A DNA stretch of 64,000 nt, taken from the NCBI RefSeq assembly GCF_014698505.1, contig NZ_JACJTD010000015.1, positions 1 to 64,000 of the forward strand, in the 5' to 3' direction. The stretch comes from Nostoc foliaceum FACHB-393 (lineage in GTDB: Bacteria; Cyanobacteriota; Cyanobacteriia; Cyanobacteriales; Nostocaceae). A program made the translations under genes and the position numbers. Under the pieces are notes generated by a model. The model saw only the letters and a program-made list of their open reading frames with translations. It searched no databases and was not told where the DNA came from. Positions 1-7,477 of this stretch are shown in pieces. Within the stretch, counting starts at the first letter, position 1. Every line of letters starts with the position of its first letter.

Positions 1-122
1 TCTGGTTTGCTTCTTCTGTGGCAACAGTGGTTCAATGATTTCCCACTATGAATCGCTTAAGCTGCTGGAGTACGGCATTTATTTCTTATCTTACCCTCTG
101 TCTCAAGATCCCAAATGGGTTC

Positions 123-222
123 TATAGCGGTTCTCGTTTACGTGAGATACACCCGTAGGGGCACGGCAGTGCCCCTAGCTCGTGATGTAATGTTGTACCG
201 CATCTGAATGGGAACCGCTATA
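123..222. mobile_element. MITE-like element, copy 1 (intact)
   Basis: A 100-bp element bounded by the inverted repeat TATAGCGGTTC. Its middle carries a palindromic GGGGCACGGCAGTGCCCC core. A near-identical copy lies at 43564-43667 and a left-end fragment at 32868-32920. It has no coding capacity, so any movement would depend on a transposase elsewhere. Its right end overlaps the last codon and the stop of the leftward kinase gene next to it. Confidence 0.8.
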
Positions 223-2473
223 ACGGAAGAGCGATCGCACAAGTTGTACCAATTCCTACCTCAGTGGTGATATTAATGTCACCTTGGTGTAAATCTACAC
301 ACTTCTTAACCACAACCAATCCTAATCCTGTACCAGGAATGCTTCTGACATTCTTACCACGATGAAACGGCTCAAACAGCTGCTTTTGATCTGCTAGCGG
401 AATTCCAATACCCTGATCTTGAACCTGGAGAATCACTGTATCTGATTTAAACTCCAAACCCAGATGAACATTCCCTCCTTGAGGAGAATATTTAATTGCA
501 TTCAGCAGCAAATTAGACAGAATGGAACGCAACAACCTTTCATCCACCAAGGCAGGAACAGCTTTTCCTTGGCAAACAAAACTCAGTGTGTGTCTCTCAT
601 CTGTACTTAGGCGCATTTCTTCCACAAAATAACCGCAGAATTCTTCTAAATCTAGGAGTTTGGGATTAAATTCCAGTTTTCCAGTTTCGGCTCGATTGAT
701 GGTCAAAATATCATCTAACATTTGAACCATATTTTTGACAGAGAGTTGAATTCGCTGCAAGTTCCTCAGTCGCTTAGAAGAGTCATCCCATTCATCCTGA
801 CAGTTCTCCAGCAATTGAGCAGCTGCTAAGGCAGTACTTAAAGGAGTGCGAAACTCGTGAGATGCCATTGAGAAAAACCGTGTTTTGAGGACGCTGAGTT
901 CTCTCTCTCGCTCTAGTGCCATCCGAATTTCATCTAACCGCTTGCGCCCGGTAATGTCACGTTGTACTGATATCCAGTGAGTATACCAGCCGGTTTGATC
1001 GGCTACGGGGACAATGCTAAATTCATTCCAGAATTCAGAGCCATCTTTACGATAATTAATTACCTGAACGGTAACTGTTTCCCAACGAGATAGCGCTGTC
1101 CAAACTTTATCCAGTTCAGCCCGACTTGTTTTCGCTCCTTGAAGGATACGGGGCGTTTTACCTAAAACTTCTTCCAGGCTATAACCTGTGATTCGGGTGA
1201 ATGCTTCATTAACATAAATAATATTCGGTCCAGGTTCGCCAATGGGCTGCGCTTCAGTGATAACTACAGCGTCATTGGTATTTACAACCACAGATTGCAG
1301 CAAACGTACTTGTTCTTCCTGCTTCTTTTGGTGTGTGATATCAGCAATTACTGCCACCATCCCGTTGATACTATCGTCACTATCATGCAAGGGAGCAGCA
1401 GAGAAAATTATATCGATCGCAGTGCCATCTTTTTTAAAACGGCGCAATTCCACTCTGGTATAAGTTGTTCCTTGCAAAATGCTCTGTTGGAGAGTATTGT
1501 ATTCCTCTAATTGGTCATCTAAAAAAATTGGGTTAGCACGGTTAATTACCTCCGCCTCTGTCCAGCCAAACATGCGTTCCGCAGCAGGATTCCAGATTTT
1601 CACATTCCCTTCTAAATCAAGTGTGAAAATGGCCCGAGGAGAGGCAGTAATTAGAGCTTGCAGCGCGGCTTGCGTGCGCTGACGTTCAGCAATTTCTGCT
1701 CGGAGAGAGACATTGGCTTTAGCTAACTCTTGAGTCCGTTGTTGAACGCGGTGTTCTAATTCAGCGTTGAGTGTTTGCAGTTGTTTGTAAAGTTCGGATT
1801 GTTGGATGGCGATCGCAACCTGGGTTGCAAGTTGCTTCATCAACTCAATTTCCCAAAATTCCCATATGCGGGTGCGATCGCACTGATGGGCAATTAATAA
1901 GCCCCAAAGATAAGGGGGAGAAGCAGGTGTTTTACTATCTCGTTGTTTATCCGCTTGCCGATTCTCTTGTAGAATTGGCACTACCAACTTTGCTTTGACA
2001 CCAAACTGTTTCAGGAAGTCTGCTAAACATGGTTCTACATCTGCTTGTTCAACATTAGCGATCGCACGGGTTTTTCCTAATGAATAAGCTTGATGATACT
2101 CTCTAGGAAACACTTCTTGTGGAAAGGTTTCTCCTAAAATTTTTGTATATTCAGGTAGAACTGTTTCAGTAATTGCGCTACCTGTGCCATCTTCCCAAAG
2201 GCGATAAATTAGCACCCGATCTGCTTGGAGAAACTCGCGCACTTCGGCAACGGTGGTAGTAAGAACCTCTTCTAACTCCAAAGACTCACGGATATGTTGA
2301 GCAATCTGGTTTACTAGTCGCTCTCGCTCAGTTTGTTGCCGCAGCACCACTTCTGCCCGTTGCCGTCTAGTTACTTCTAAGTTGAGAAAATAGTAAATTG
2401 TCCCTAATGCAACAACGCTAAAGCCAATACAGATTGGAGCGAGATTGATAATACTAAAATCCGGCATGAGCAT
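218..2473 (-). CDS. ccaS: CcaS cyanobacteriochrome sensor histidine kinase
   Basis: Light-sensing kinase that phosphorylates the response regulator CcaR and so controls green-light-induced phycobilisome genes. Order of parts: one N-terminal membrane helix (about 10-30), bilin-binding GAF (about 50-230) with the chromophore cysteine C149 in a CLADF motif, coiled linker, two PAS domains (about 272-385 and 392-510), HisKA with H539 in the ASHEFRTPLS motif, and an HATPase with DQGIGIP and GTGLGL boxes. The whole length resembles Synechocystis CcaS as I remember it, including the VVVNTNDAVVITEA stretch. It lies downstream of cpeC-cpcL-cpeR on the same strand, with 105 bp after cpeR. Its final leucine codon and TAG stop fall inside the adjacent small mobile element, so the C-terminus was trimmed or recoded at the very end; the catalytic boxes are intact. 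Confidence 0.93.
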   Translation of the reverse strand: MLMPDFSIINLAPICIGFSVVALGTIYYFLNLEVTRRQRAEVVLRQQTERERLVNQIAQHIRESLELEEVLTTTVAEVREFLQADRVLIYRLWEDGTGSAITETVLPEYTKILGETFPQEVFPREYHQAYSLGKTRAIANVEQADVEPCLADFLKQFGVKAKLVVPILQENRQADKQRDSKTPASPPYLWGLLIAHQCDRTRIWEFWEIELMKQLATQVAIAIQQSELYKQLQTLNAELEHRVQQRTQELAKANVSLRAEIAERQRTQAALQALITASPRAIFTLDLEGNVKIWNPAAERMFGWTEAEVINRANPIFLDDQLEEYNTLQQSILQGTTYTRVELRRFKKDGTAIDIIFSAAPLHDSDDSINGMVAVIADITHQKKQEEQVRLLQSVVVNTNDAVVITEAQPIGEPGPNIIYVNEAFTRITGYSLEEVLGKTPRILQGAKTSRAELDKVWTALSRWETVTVQVINYRKDGSEFWNEFSIVPVADQTGWYTHWISVQRDITGRKRLDEIRMALERERELSVLKTRFFSMASHEFRTPLSTALAAAQLLENCQDEWDDSSKRLRNLQRIQLSVKNMVQMLDDILTINRAETGKLEFNPKLLDLEEFCGYFVEEMRLSTDERHTLSFVCQGKAVPALVDERLLRSILSNLLLNAIKYSPQGGNVHLGLEFKSDTVILQVQDQGIGIPLADQKQLFEPFHRGKNVRSIPGTGLGLVVVKKCVDLHQGDINITTEVGIGTTCAIALPL

Positions 2474-2578
2474 GGTTGTCAGCTAGGATGGTTGATTGAT
2501 ACTGATGAAATCAGAGTGAGCAACGCATCAAGTAGTTGTTTGGCAAATCGTATAGAAGTCGCTAGACATCAAAAAATT

Positions 2579-2884
2579 TTAACAATTTTTATCAAATCTA
2601 GTATAGAAACCACCATACTTAAACCAGTATTGCCTTAACTGATGACAAGGTGTAAATAAGCTGGCTTTGACACGATAAAGAAAAACTTGACGATGATCGC
2701 CCATCCAAATTTTGTCAACCGGCTCAACAGAAATTAATGTTCCTTCTAGGGCAACTATACACTCAGTAAATCTCTCAACGCAAGAATAGTCTATAGTTTC
2801 AAATATAAAAAAATGGCCTGAACAAATTAAATGGCGACTTCTTATCCAACATTGGAGCTTTTTATGCGCTTGTGGCGGCAACAT
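2579..2884 (-). CDS. cpeR: CpeR-family activator of phycoerythrin expression
   Basis: A 101-residue protein resembling CpeR, the small regulator needed for expression of phycoerythrin genes in chromatically acclimating cyanobacteria. The match rests on length, the start MLPPQA, and the conserved stretches around IEPVDK-type and VLYRVKASL-type segments; there is no obvious DNA-binding motif, as is usual for this family. Known in Nostoc punctiforme: cpeC, cpcG2 and cpeR1 form one green-light operon controlled by CcaS/CcaR, and the gene order here is the same. It starts 188 bp after cpcL, and that gap contains a strong hairpin. No cpeBA genes are in the window, so its targets must be elsewhere. 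Confidence 0.85.
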   Translation of the reverse strand: MLPPQAHKKLQCWIRSRHLICSGHFFIFETIDYSCVERFTECIVALEGTLISVEPVDKIWMGDHRQVFLYRVKASLFTPCHQLRQYWFKYGGFYTRFDKNC

Positions 2885-3026
2885 TGTTTTGCTTCAAAGA
2901 ATTTGATATGAATGCATTGTTTACATCGGTTTTTATATGAATCAACTTCTTGCATAAATCATTTTTGTTTCATGCAGAGATGCAATGAAAAACGCTTAAT
3001 GGCCTATTCTGGCTTTTTCAAAAGTT

Positions 3027-3058
3027 GAGTGCGATCGCTATATTTGGCGATCGCACTC
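3027..3058 (-). terminator. HIP1-based hairpin between cpcL and cpeR
   Basis: A perfect 12-bp stem (GAGTGCGATCGC and its complement) with an 8-base loop built from two HIP1 octamers. Read in the operon direction it is followed by AACTTTTG, a weak U-tract. It could act as a partial terminator or an RNA-stability element that lowers cpeR expression relative to the linker genes; this is inference. Confidence 0.5.
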
Positions 3059-3072
3059 CGCTTAATTCTCAG

Positions 3073-3810
3073 CTAGTATCCGCCGAATTTTGGCAAATAA
3101 CCAAAAGCAGTTAGCCAAGTAAACAAGACAATCACTCCCAGCAGTGAAGCTAATAGCCATAACACTACATCTCTGTCAGAACTGCGTAGGAAGGTTTGTA
3201 AATTAAAAGGCTCAATCTCCTTTCTCATGATGGGAAGCGGCAATTTGTCACGATAATCTTCGCCGTAACGAGCCATCCTAGCAAAAGGTAATTCACCTTG
3301 AGAGCGTCCTTGTAAAATCCGTCGCCGTTGATAGGGAACTGTATTGTAACCGAAATTACTAATGTATTCTCCGCTATCCACCAAAGCGTCGATAAATCCT
3401 TCTAGTCCTTTGGTAGCTAGCACAATCGACCAGGCTAGTTTTTCGCGTTCATTGTAAACTTCACGGCCCAAGAAGCGCTGCACGCATATCTGCACAAAGC
3501 GATAGTTGTTATTGCTTTCGTAATTAAGTCGCCGAAATGCATCAGATATTGCTAACCCTCGAATGAAATCCCTGACTGTGATTTGACCATTTCTCAGTTG
3601 GGATTCTAAAAAGGGTTGGCGGTTGCAATCTAGCATCTGTTGTTCGTGGAAAATCTGGCGATAAGCTGCCGTAATCAAGGCATCCATTTCTACTGATGAT
3701 GGCAGATGTTCGGCTGTATAAATTCTAGGTTGCTCGTCGCCAAGAATCTCATATCCAGATACACGGTGATTTCGAGATGAAGGGGAGTAATTTAACAAAG
3801 GTATAGGCAT
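3073..3810 (-). CDS. cpcG2: CpcL (CpcG2-type) membrane-anchored phycobilisome linker
   Basis: Linker of 245 residues. Residues about 20-190 form a PBS linker domain of the CpcG family (start MPIPLLNY, internal NFGYNTVPYQRRR). Unlike the ordinary rod-core linker CpcG1, the C-terminus is a hydrophobic helix (about 213-235, DVVLWLLASLLGVIVLFTWL) that would anchor it in the thylakoid membrane. Such CpcL proteins are known to support rod-only phycobilisomes that feed photosystem I. It lies 43 bp after cpeC, so the two are surely co-transcribed, and it precedes cpeR. Expression is expected in green light through the upstream G-box. Confidence 0.92.
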   Translation of the reverse strand: MPIPLLNYSPSSRNHRVSGYEILGDEQPRIYTAEHLPSSVEMDALITAAYRQIFHEQQMLDCNRQPFLESQLRNGQITVRDFIRGLAISDAFRRLNYESNNNYRFVQICVQRFLGREVYNEREKLAWSIVLATKGLEGFIDALVDSGEYISNFGYNTVPYQRRRILQGRSQGELPFARMARYGEDYRDKLPLPIMRKEIEPFNLQTFLRSSDRDVVLWLLASLLGVIVLFTWLTAFGYLPKFGGY

Positions 3811-3853
3811 ATTAAAGCTAGAGATTTAAAGGGATTGGGCATGGGGCATTTTA

Positions 3854-4717
3854 CTAGTTAACAAGGGTGATACTGGCAATAACACCGCCTTGCTGGTGAA
3901 TCCGCTGATACTCTTGCGATAGTTTATTAAAGGGCACAAGATAGACTTGGTTGCTGCGGCGAAATGGAGAAATCTGGTTTACTGTATTTGCCCGATAACC
4001 AGTGACTTCCAATCGATACACCTTACCTTCATCACTAGCTGCTACACCATGAAGGGTTCTGGAGCCAAGTGGTGGATTACGGAATGTTGCACCATCGCTA
4101 GCAGGTGAAACCACAGGGGTAGGGGTACTTTGAATTACCAAGCTATTCAACCGAGGTTTTTTACCTGCCAAGTTGCCTTTGAGGCTGCTACTAGAGGCAC
4201 CTCGGACTAATTGGAATATATGGGTAAACTGCACTATGTTCTGACAGGCTTCGGTTTTGTAGCCTCGAATATAAGGCACAATGTTTTCCCCAAAGGTATC
4301 TTGGTACTCGTTGCTATCAAGATAGGAATCAATTTCAGCCTCAAAGCCTTTTTCATCCAGAATAGTACTGTGCGATCGCATTTCTTCCAAATCAATAGGA
4401 GCGCGACCGAGCAAATGCCTAAAATTCAACTCAATTGCCCGATAACGAGGACAACTGCTAAAAAACCGGGAACGATACAACTCAGACTTCGCTACCAAAC
4501 GGACAAACTCGCGGACGCTGATTTCACCCCGCTTAAACTGCGACTCAGGAACAGTGAGCCGCTCGCTTTCCATCACATAGGCATTTCCTAAAACCTGTCT
4601 GTATATAACCCTGATGAGAGCTTCAAGTTCTTCTGCCGAATAACCAGGCACCCCTCCAGTTGAGTGAGTGTCTTCAAACAGGCTGACACCTAAACGTGAA
4701 CTTGGTCTAAAAGCCAT
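3854..4717 (-). CDS. cpeC: CpeC phycoerythrin-associated rod linker
   Basis: A 287-residue rod linker. It has a PBS linker domain (about 18-160, with VYRQVLGNAYVMESERL and FGENIVPYIRGY) and a C-terminal CpcD-like capping domain (about 230-287, KVYRLEVTGYRA to GGVIASITLV). The whole protein resembles Fremyella CpeC closely, including the QLVRGASSSSLKG linker, so I prefer CpeC to the phycocyanin linker CpcC. It joins phycoerythrin hexamers within rods. The ATG is preceded by AGGAG at good spacing. It is the first gene of the leftward operon, about 110 bp downstream of the G-box. Confidence 0.9.
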   Translation of the reverse strand: MAFRPSSRLGVSLFEDTHSTGGVPGYSAEELEALIRVIYRQVLGNAYVMESERLTVPESQFKRGEISVREFVRLVAKSELYRSRFFSSCPRYRAIELNFRHLLGRAPIDLEEMRSHSTILDEKGFEAEIDSYLDSNEYQDTFGENIVPYIRGYKTEACQNIVQFTHIFQLVRGASSSSLKGNLAGKKPRLNSLVIQSTPTPVVSPASDGATFRNPPLGSRTLHGVAASDEGKVYRLEVTGYRANTVNQISPFRRSNQVYLVPFNKLSQEYQRIHQQGGVIASITLVN

Positions 4718-4802
4718 TTTCTGAAAATCTCCTGGCTAAACATAGAGTTCTTTGAGAACGTCTAAAGGAGGTTATTAGAACCTACATAGAATAGAAAATT
4801 AC

Positions 4803-4808
4803 ATACTA
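4803..4808 (-). promoter_or_regulatory. Candidate -10 element of the cpeC operon
   Basis: On the minus strand TAGTAT lies 21 bases downstream of the G-box, so the second G-box half would overlap the -35 region as expected for an activator that contacts RNA polymerase. A second candidate, TATTCT at 4788-4793, lies 36 bases downstream. No start site can be fixed from sequence alone. Confidence 0.35.
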
Positions 4809-4829
4809 AAAGTAAGGAAATCGCTCAGG

Positions 4830-4851
4830 AAATGGTAAAGAAATCGGAAAG
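4830..4851 (-). promoter_or_regulatory. CcaR G-box (11-bp direct repeat)
   Basis: On the minus strand two adjacent 11-mers read CTTTCCGATTT and CTTTACCATTT, matching the CTTTnCnATTT pattern known as the CcaR-binding G-box upstream of cpcG2 genes. It sits between the divergent ccaR and cpeC genes, 113 bp from the cpeC start. A third, degenerate GATTTCCTTAC follows immediately. Expected role: phospho-CcaR binding and green-light activation of cpeC-cpcG2-cpeR. Confidence 0.85.
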
Positions 4852-4949
4852 AAGCAACGAAAACTAGAAATTGTTACTTTTTGCAATATTTTCTCAAGGA
4901 GAGTTCGCAAATAGTTTTAAACATAACTTGTATAGTTAAAAAAAATGCT

Positions 4950-5627
4950 ATGCGAATTCTCTTAGTTGAAGATGATGTACGTCTTGCCGAAACTTTAGCA
5001 GAAGCTCTTACAGACCAACGTTATATGGTTGATGTGGTGACAGACGGTGAGGCAGGATGGAATCAAGCCAAAATGCTGGATTATGATTTGCTGCTGCTGG
5101 ATGTGATGTTGCCAGAACTCGATGGAATTAGTTTATGCCATCGGTTGCGATCGCACAGCTACAGTATGCCTGTTCTCATGCTGACTGCTCGTGATACCGT
5201 TAGCGATAAAATCACCGGACTCGATGCGGGAGCAGATGATTATGTCGTTAAACCAGTGGATTTGCAAGAACTATTTGCACGAATTCGCGCCTTGCTTCGT
5301 CGAGGTAATATTTCATCGCCGCCGATTTTAGAATGGGGCAATCTCCACCTCAACCCCAGCACTTATGAAGTGAGTTATGGGAAAAATATGCTACATTTAA
5401 CCCCAAAAGAGTACGGAATATTAGAGTTATTGCTGCGAAATGGTCGTCGTGTCCTTAGTCGCAGCGTGATTATTGAACATATTTGGTCGCTAGAGTCTCC
5501 TCCAGAAGAACATGCGGTGAAAGTTCATCTCAGAAGTCTGCGTCAAAAGCTCAAAGCAGCCGGAGCTTTTGAAGATTTTATTGAAACAGTTCACGGTATT
5601 GGCTACCGTCTTAAACAACTCAACTAA
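4950..5627 (+). CDS. ccaR: CcaR response regulator (OmpR class)
   Basis: A 225-residue OmpR/PhoB-type regulator. Receiver 1-115 has acidic residues E7-D9, the phospho-acceptor D51 in LLLLDVMLPELDG, the switch threonine in LTARD and K in VVKPVDL. A winged-helix DNA-binding domain (about 128-223) ends in ETVHGIGYRL. It resembles Synechocystis CcaR over its full length. I chose the ATG that begins MRILLVEDD because the family starts there; a 23-residue upstream extension is open but begins at TTG and adds nothing recognisable. No clear ribosome-binding site precedes this ATG. It is divergent from the cpeC operon it should activate. Confidence 0.92.
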   Translation: MRILLVEDDVRLAETLAEALTDQRYMVDVVTDGEAGWNQAKMLDYDLLLLDVMLPELDGISLCHRLRSHSYSMPVLMLTARDTVSDKITGLDAGADDYVVKPVDLQELFARIRALLRRGNISSPPILEWGNLHLNPSTYEVSYGKNMLHLTPKEYGILELLLRNGRRVLSRSVIIEHIWSLESPPEEHAVKVHLRSLRQKLKAAGAFEDFIETVHGIGYRLKQLN

Positions 5628-5806
5628 AATGTTGTATTTAGCCCTCCTCAGAAGAATTCAGCTATTAGCAAAACTCTGCGTTCCTACCCTGTGGGAAGGC
5701 GAAGTGCTATTATGCATTTACTCTGAGTTGAAAAACATTAACTTTTTCAACGCAGAGGTTTCCGATTTTTTCGCTACAAATTTTTGAAATCATGTATTTA
5801 GACTAC

Positions 5807-6229
5807 TTAAGGGTCGGATTTAAGATATTCCTGTAATTCTTGGGTACGCAGTTTTGTAGTATTTTCTAGACAACCAAAAAAAAATGTAGGGGCAATACTT
5901 CCTCCCTCATATCTGCTTCTTTCAAACTCACAATTGGTATCCCGAAACTTAATCCATGCTTGCTGTGCAGCAATCAATTTCTGTTTTCTAGACCTTTCTA
6001 AGGTAGGTAGCAATTGTTGATAAACTTGATTCAGTTTTTTATCTGCATTCTGATAAGATAACTTCGTGCATTCATTAATTGCTCTTTGAGTTTGAGGATT
6101 ATTGCAGTTGAGCTTTTGAACTAAGCGCATATCGGATAAATTAGGCGTTGTGCCTGCTATTGTCATGGTGGGGGTATCTAAACTGCTGAGAGTTAGAATA
6201 CTTGCTAAAACTAGTAAGAATTGGCGCAT
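5807..6229 (-). CDS. Secreted LprI-like (DUF1311) protein
   Basis: A 140-residue protein with an N-terminal signal peptide (MRQFLLVLASILTLSS) and a DUF1311/LprI N-terminal domain at about 40-135. The hallmark pattern is present: CNNPQTQRAINEC, followed by a Lys-rich helix, then AQQAWIKFRDTNCEFE and a late cysteine, giving four cysteines likely to form disulfides. Members include lysozyme-inhibitor-like periplasmic proteins; the exact role is unknown. I chose the methionine before RQFL because it begins the signal peptide; the frame is open 16 codons further upstream. It is a single gene, convergent with ccaR. Confidence 0.75.
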   Translation of the reverse strand: MRQFLLVLASILTLSSLDTPTMTIAGTTPNLSDMRLVQKLNCNNPQTQRAINECTKLSYQNADKKLNQVYQQLLPTLERSRKQKLIAAQQAWIKFRDTNCEFERSRYEGGSIAPTFFFGCLENTTKLRTQELQEYLKSDP

Positions 6230-6419
6230 GGCGAAAATTTTATTGTTTAAGTAAGGACAAAAAATACTAAAATACACGTCAGCATTGTTAAGTTACGACA
6301 CAGAAGACTTCTGACCTGCTTACAAAAGATAAACCAGTCGGCAGAAGGAAGTCGAAATTTCACAAGAATGCTAGAAAGAATTTGGTATTTTAGTGATCTA
6401 AGTTTAGCTTTTATATTTT

Positions 6420-7391
6420 ATGAATCGTTCCGCCTGTCTTATCTTCAATCCAGTTGCCGGTCAGGGTGACCCAGACATAGAACTGGCAGAAATTCGGGCA
6501 ATATTAGAGCCAGAAATTGACCTAGATATTTATCTGACAACTGAAGAAATCGACGCTGACGAACTGGCCTATGCAGCGGTAGAGCGAGGGGTAGATGCAA
6601 TCATTGCTTCGGGAGGAGATGGAACCCTCTCAGCGGCAGCAGCGGCTTTAATAGGTACTGAGATTCCATTTGGGATCATTTCTAGAGGAACAGCAAACGC
6701 TTTTGCTACAGCTTTAAACATTCCTGACACGATCGCAGGTGCATGTCAGACAATTTTGCAGGGAGGAACCCGCAATGTAGACGTAGCCTATTGCAACGAT
6801 CGGCCAATGGTGCTCTTAGCAGGTATTGGCTTTGAAGCTGAAACTGTAGAATTGGCAGACCGAGATGCCAAGAATCGCTTTGGAATGATGGCCTACGTTT
6901 TGGCAGGAATCCAGCAACTAAGAAACTTAAAAAACTTTGATGTTGAAATTGAAACTGAAGACAAGATCATTAAAACTAGTGCCTGTGCAGTTACAGTAGC
7001 AAATGCCGCGCCTCCCACTTCAGTCTTAGCTCAAGGGCCAGCAGGTCTGATTTATGATGATGGCTTACTAGATTTAACGATTGTAGCTCCAGCTAACAAA
7101 GCAGGAGCGATCGCAGCTACATTTCATCTATTTCAAACGGCTTCTACAGGTAACGCCGTAGAACGGAATGATATTGGCTTTCTACGAGCCAAACAATTTA
7201 AAATTACGACTGAGCCACCACAAAAAGTTGTTCTAGATGGTGAAATCGTAGGCACAACACCAGTAGAAATTAAGTGTGTACCAGCAGGTTTGAAAATTTT
7301 TGTGCCATTAGTAGAAGAAGTTGAGCCTACAGAAAAACTGGAGGGACTCCCCAATTTGACTGTTGAAATGAAAGACACAGTAGAGGAGTGA
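6420..7391 (+). CDS. YegS/DGK-type lipid kinase
   Basis: A 323-residue member of the diacylglycerol kinase catalytic-domain family (YegS, BmrU, LCB5). The nucleotide-binding motif GGDGT is at 65-69, following IIASG, and the N-terminal ACLIFNPVAGQG is typical. A β-rich C-terminal domain has GIGFEAE and VVLDGE. The predicted reaction is ATP-dependent phosphorylation of a membrane lipid; the substrate cannot be read from sequence. It lies 86 bp upstream of a metallophosphatase on the same strand, possibly co-transcribed. The last 25 residues are an acidic tail. Confidence 0.82.
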   Translation: MNRSACLIFNPVAGQGDPDIELAEIRAILEPEIDLDIYLTTEEIDADELAYAAVERGVDAIIASGGDGTLSAAAAALIGTEIPFGIISRGTANAFATALNIPDTIAGACQTILQGGTRNVDVAYCNDRPMVLLAGIGFEAETVELADRDAKNRFGMMAYVLAGIQQLRNLKNFDVEIETEDKIIKTSACAVTVANAAPPTSVLAQGPAGLIYDDGLLDLTIVAPANKAGAIAATFHLFQTASTGNAVERNDIGFLRAKQFKITTEPPQKVVLDGEIVGTTPVEIKCVPAGLKIFVPLVEEVEPTEKLEGLPNLTVEMKDTVEE

Positions 7392-7477
7392 AACAAAGCA
7401 GGGGAAGCAGGGCGAGAATAACAAGTGAGAAAAGACTCTTGCCCGATTCCTAATTGAAAACTCAGGAGTAGGTTGCA

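Noticed and set aside
4764..4771. AAAGGAGG on the plus strand as a ribosome-binding site
   Set aside because: No start codon with an open frame follows at the right distance; the real operon runs on the other strand.
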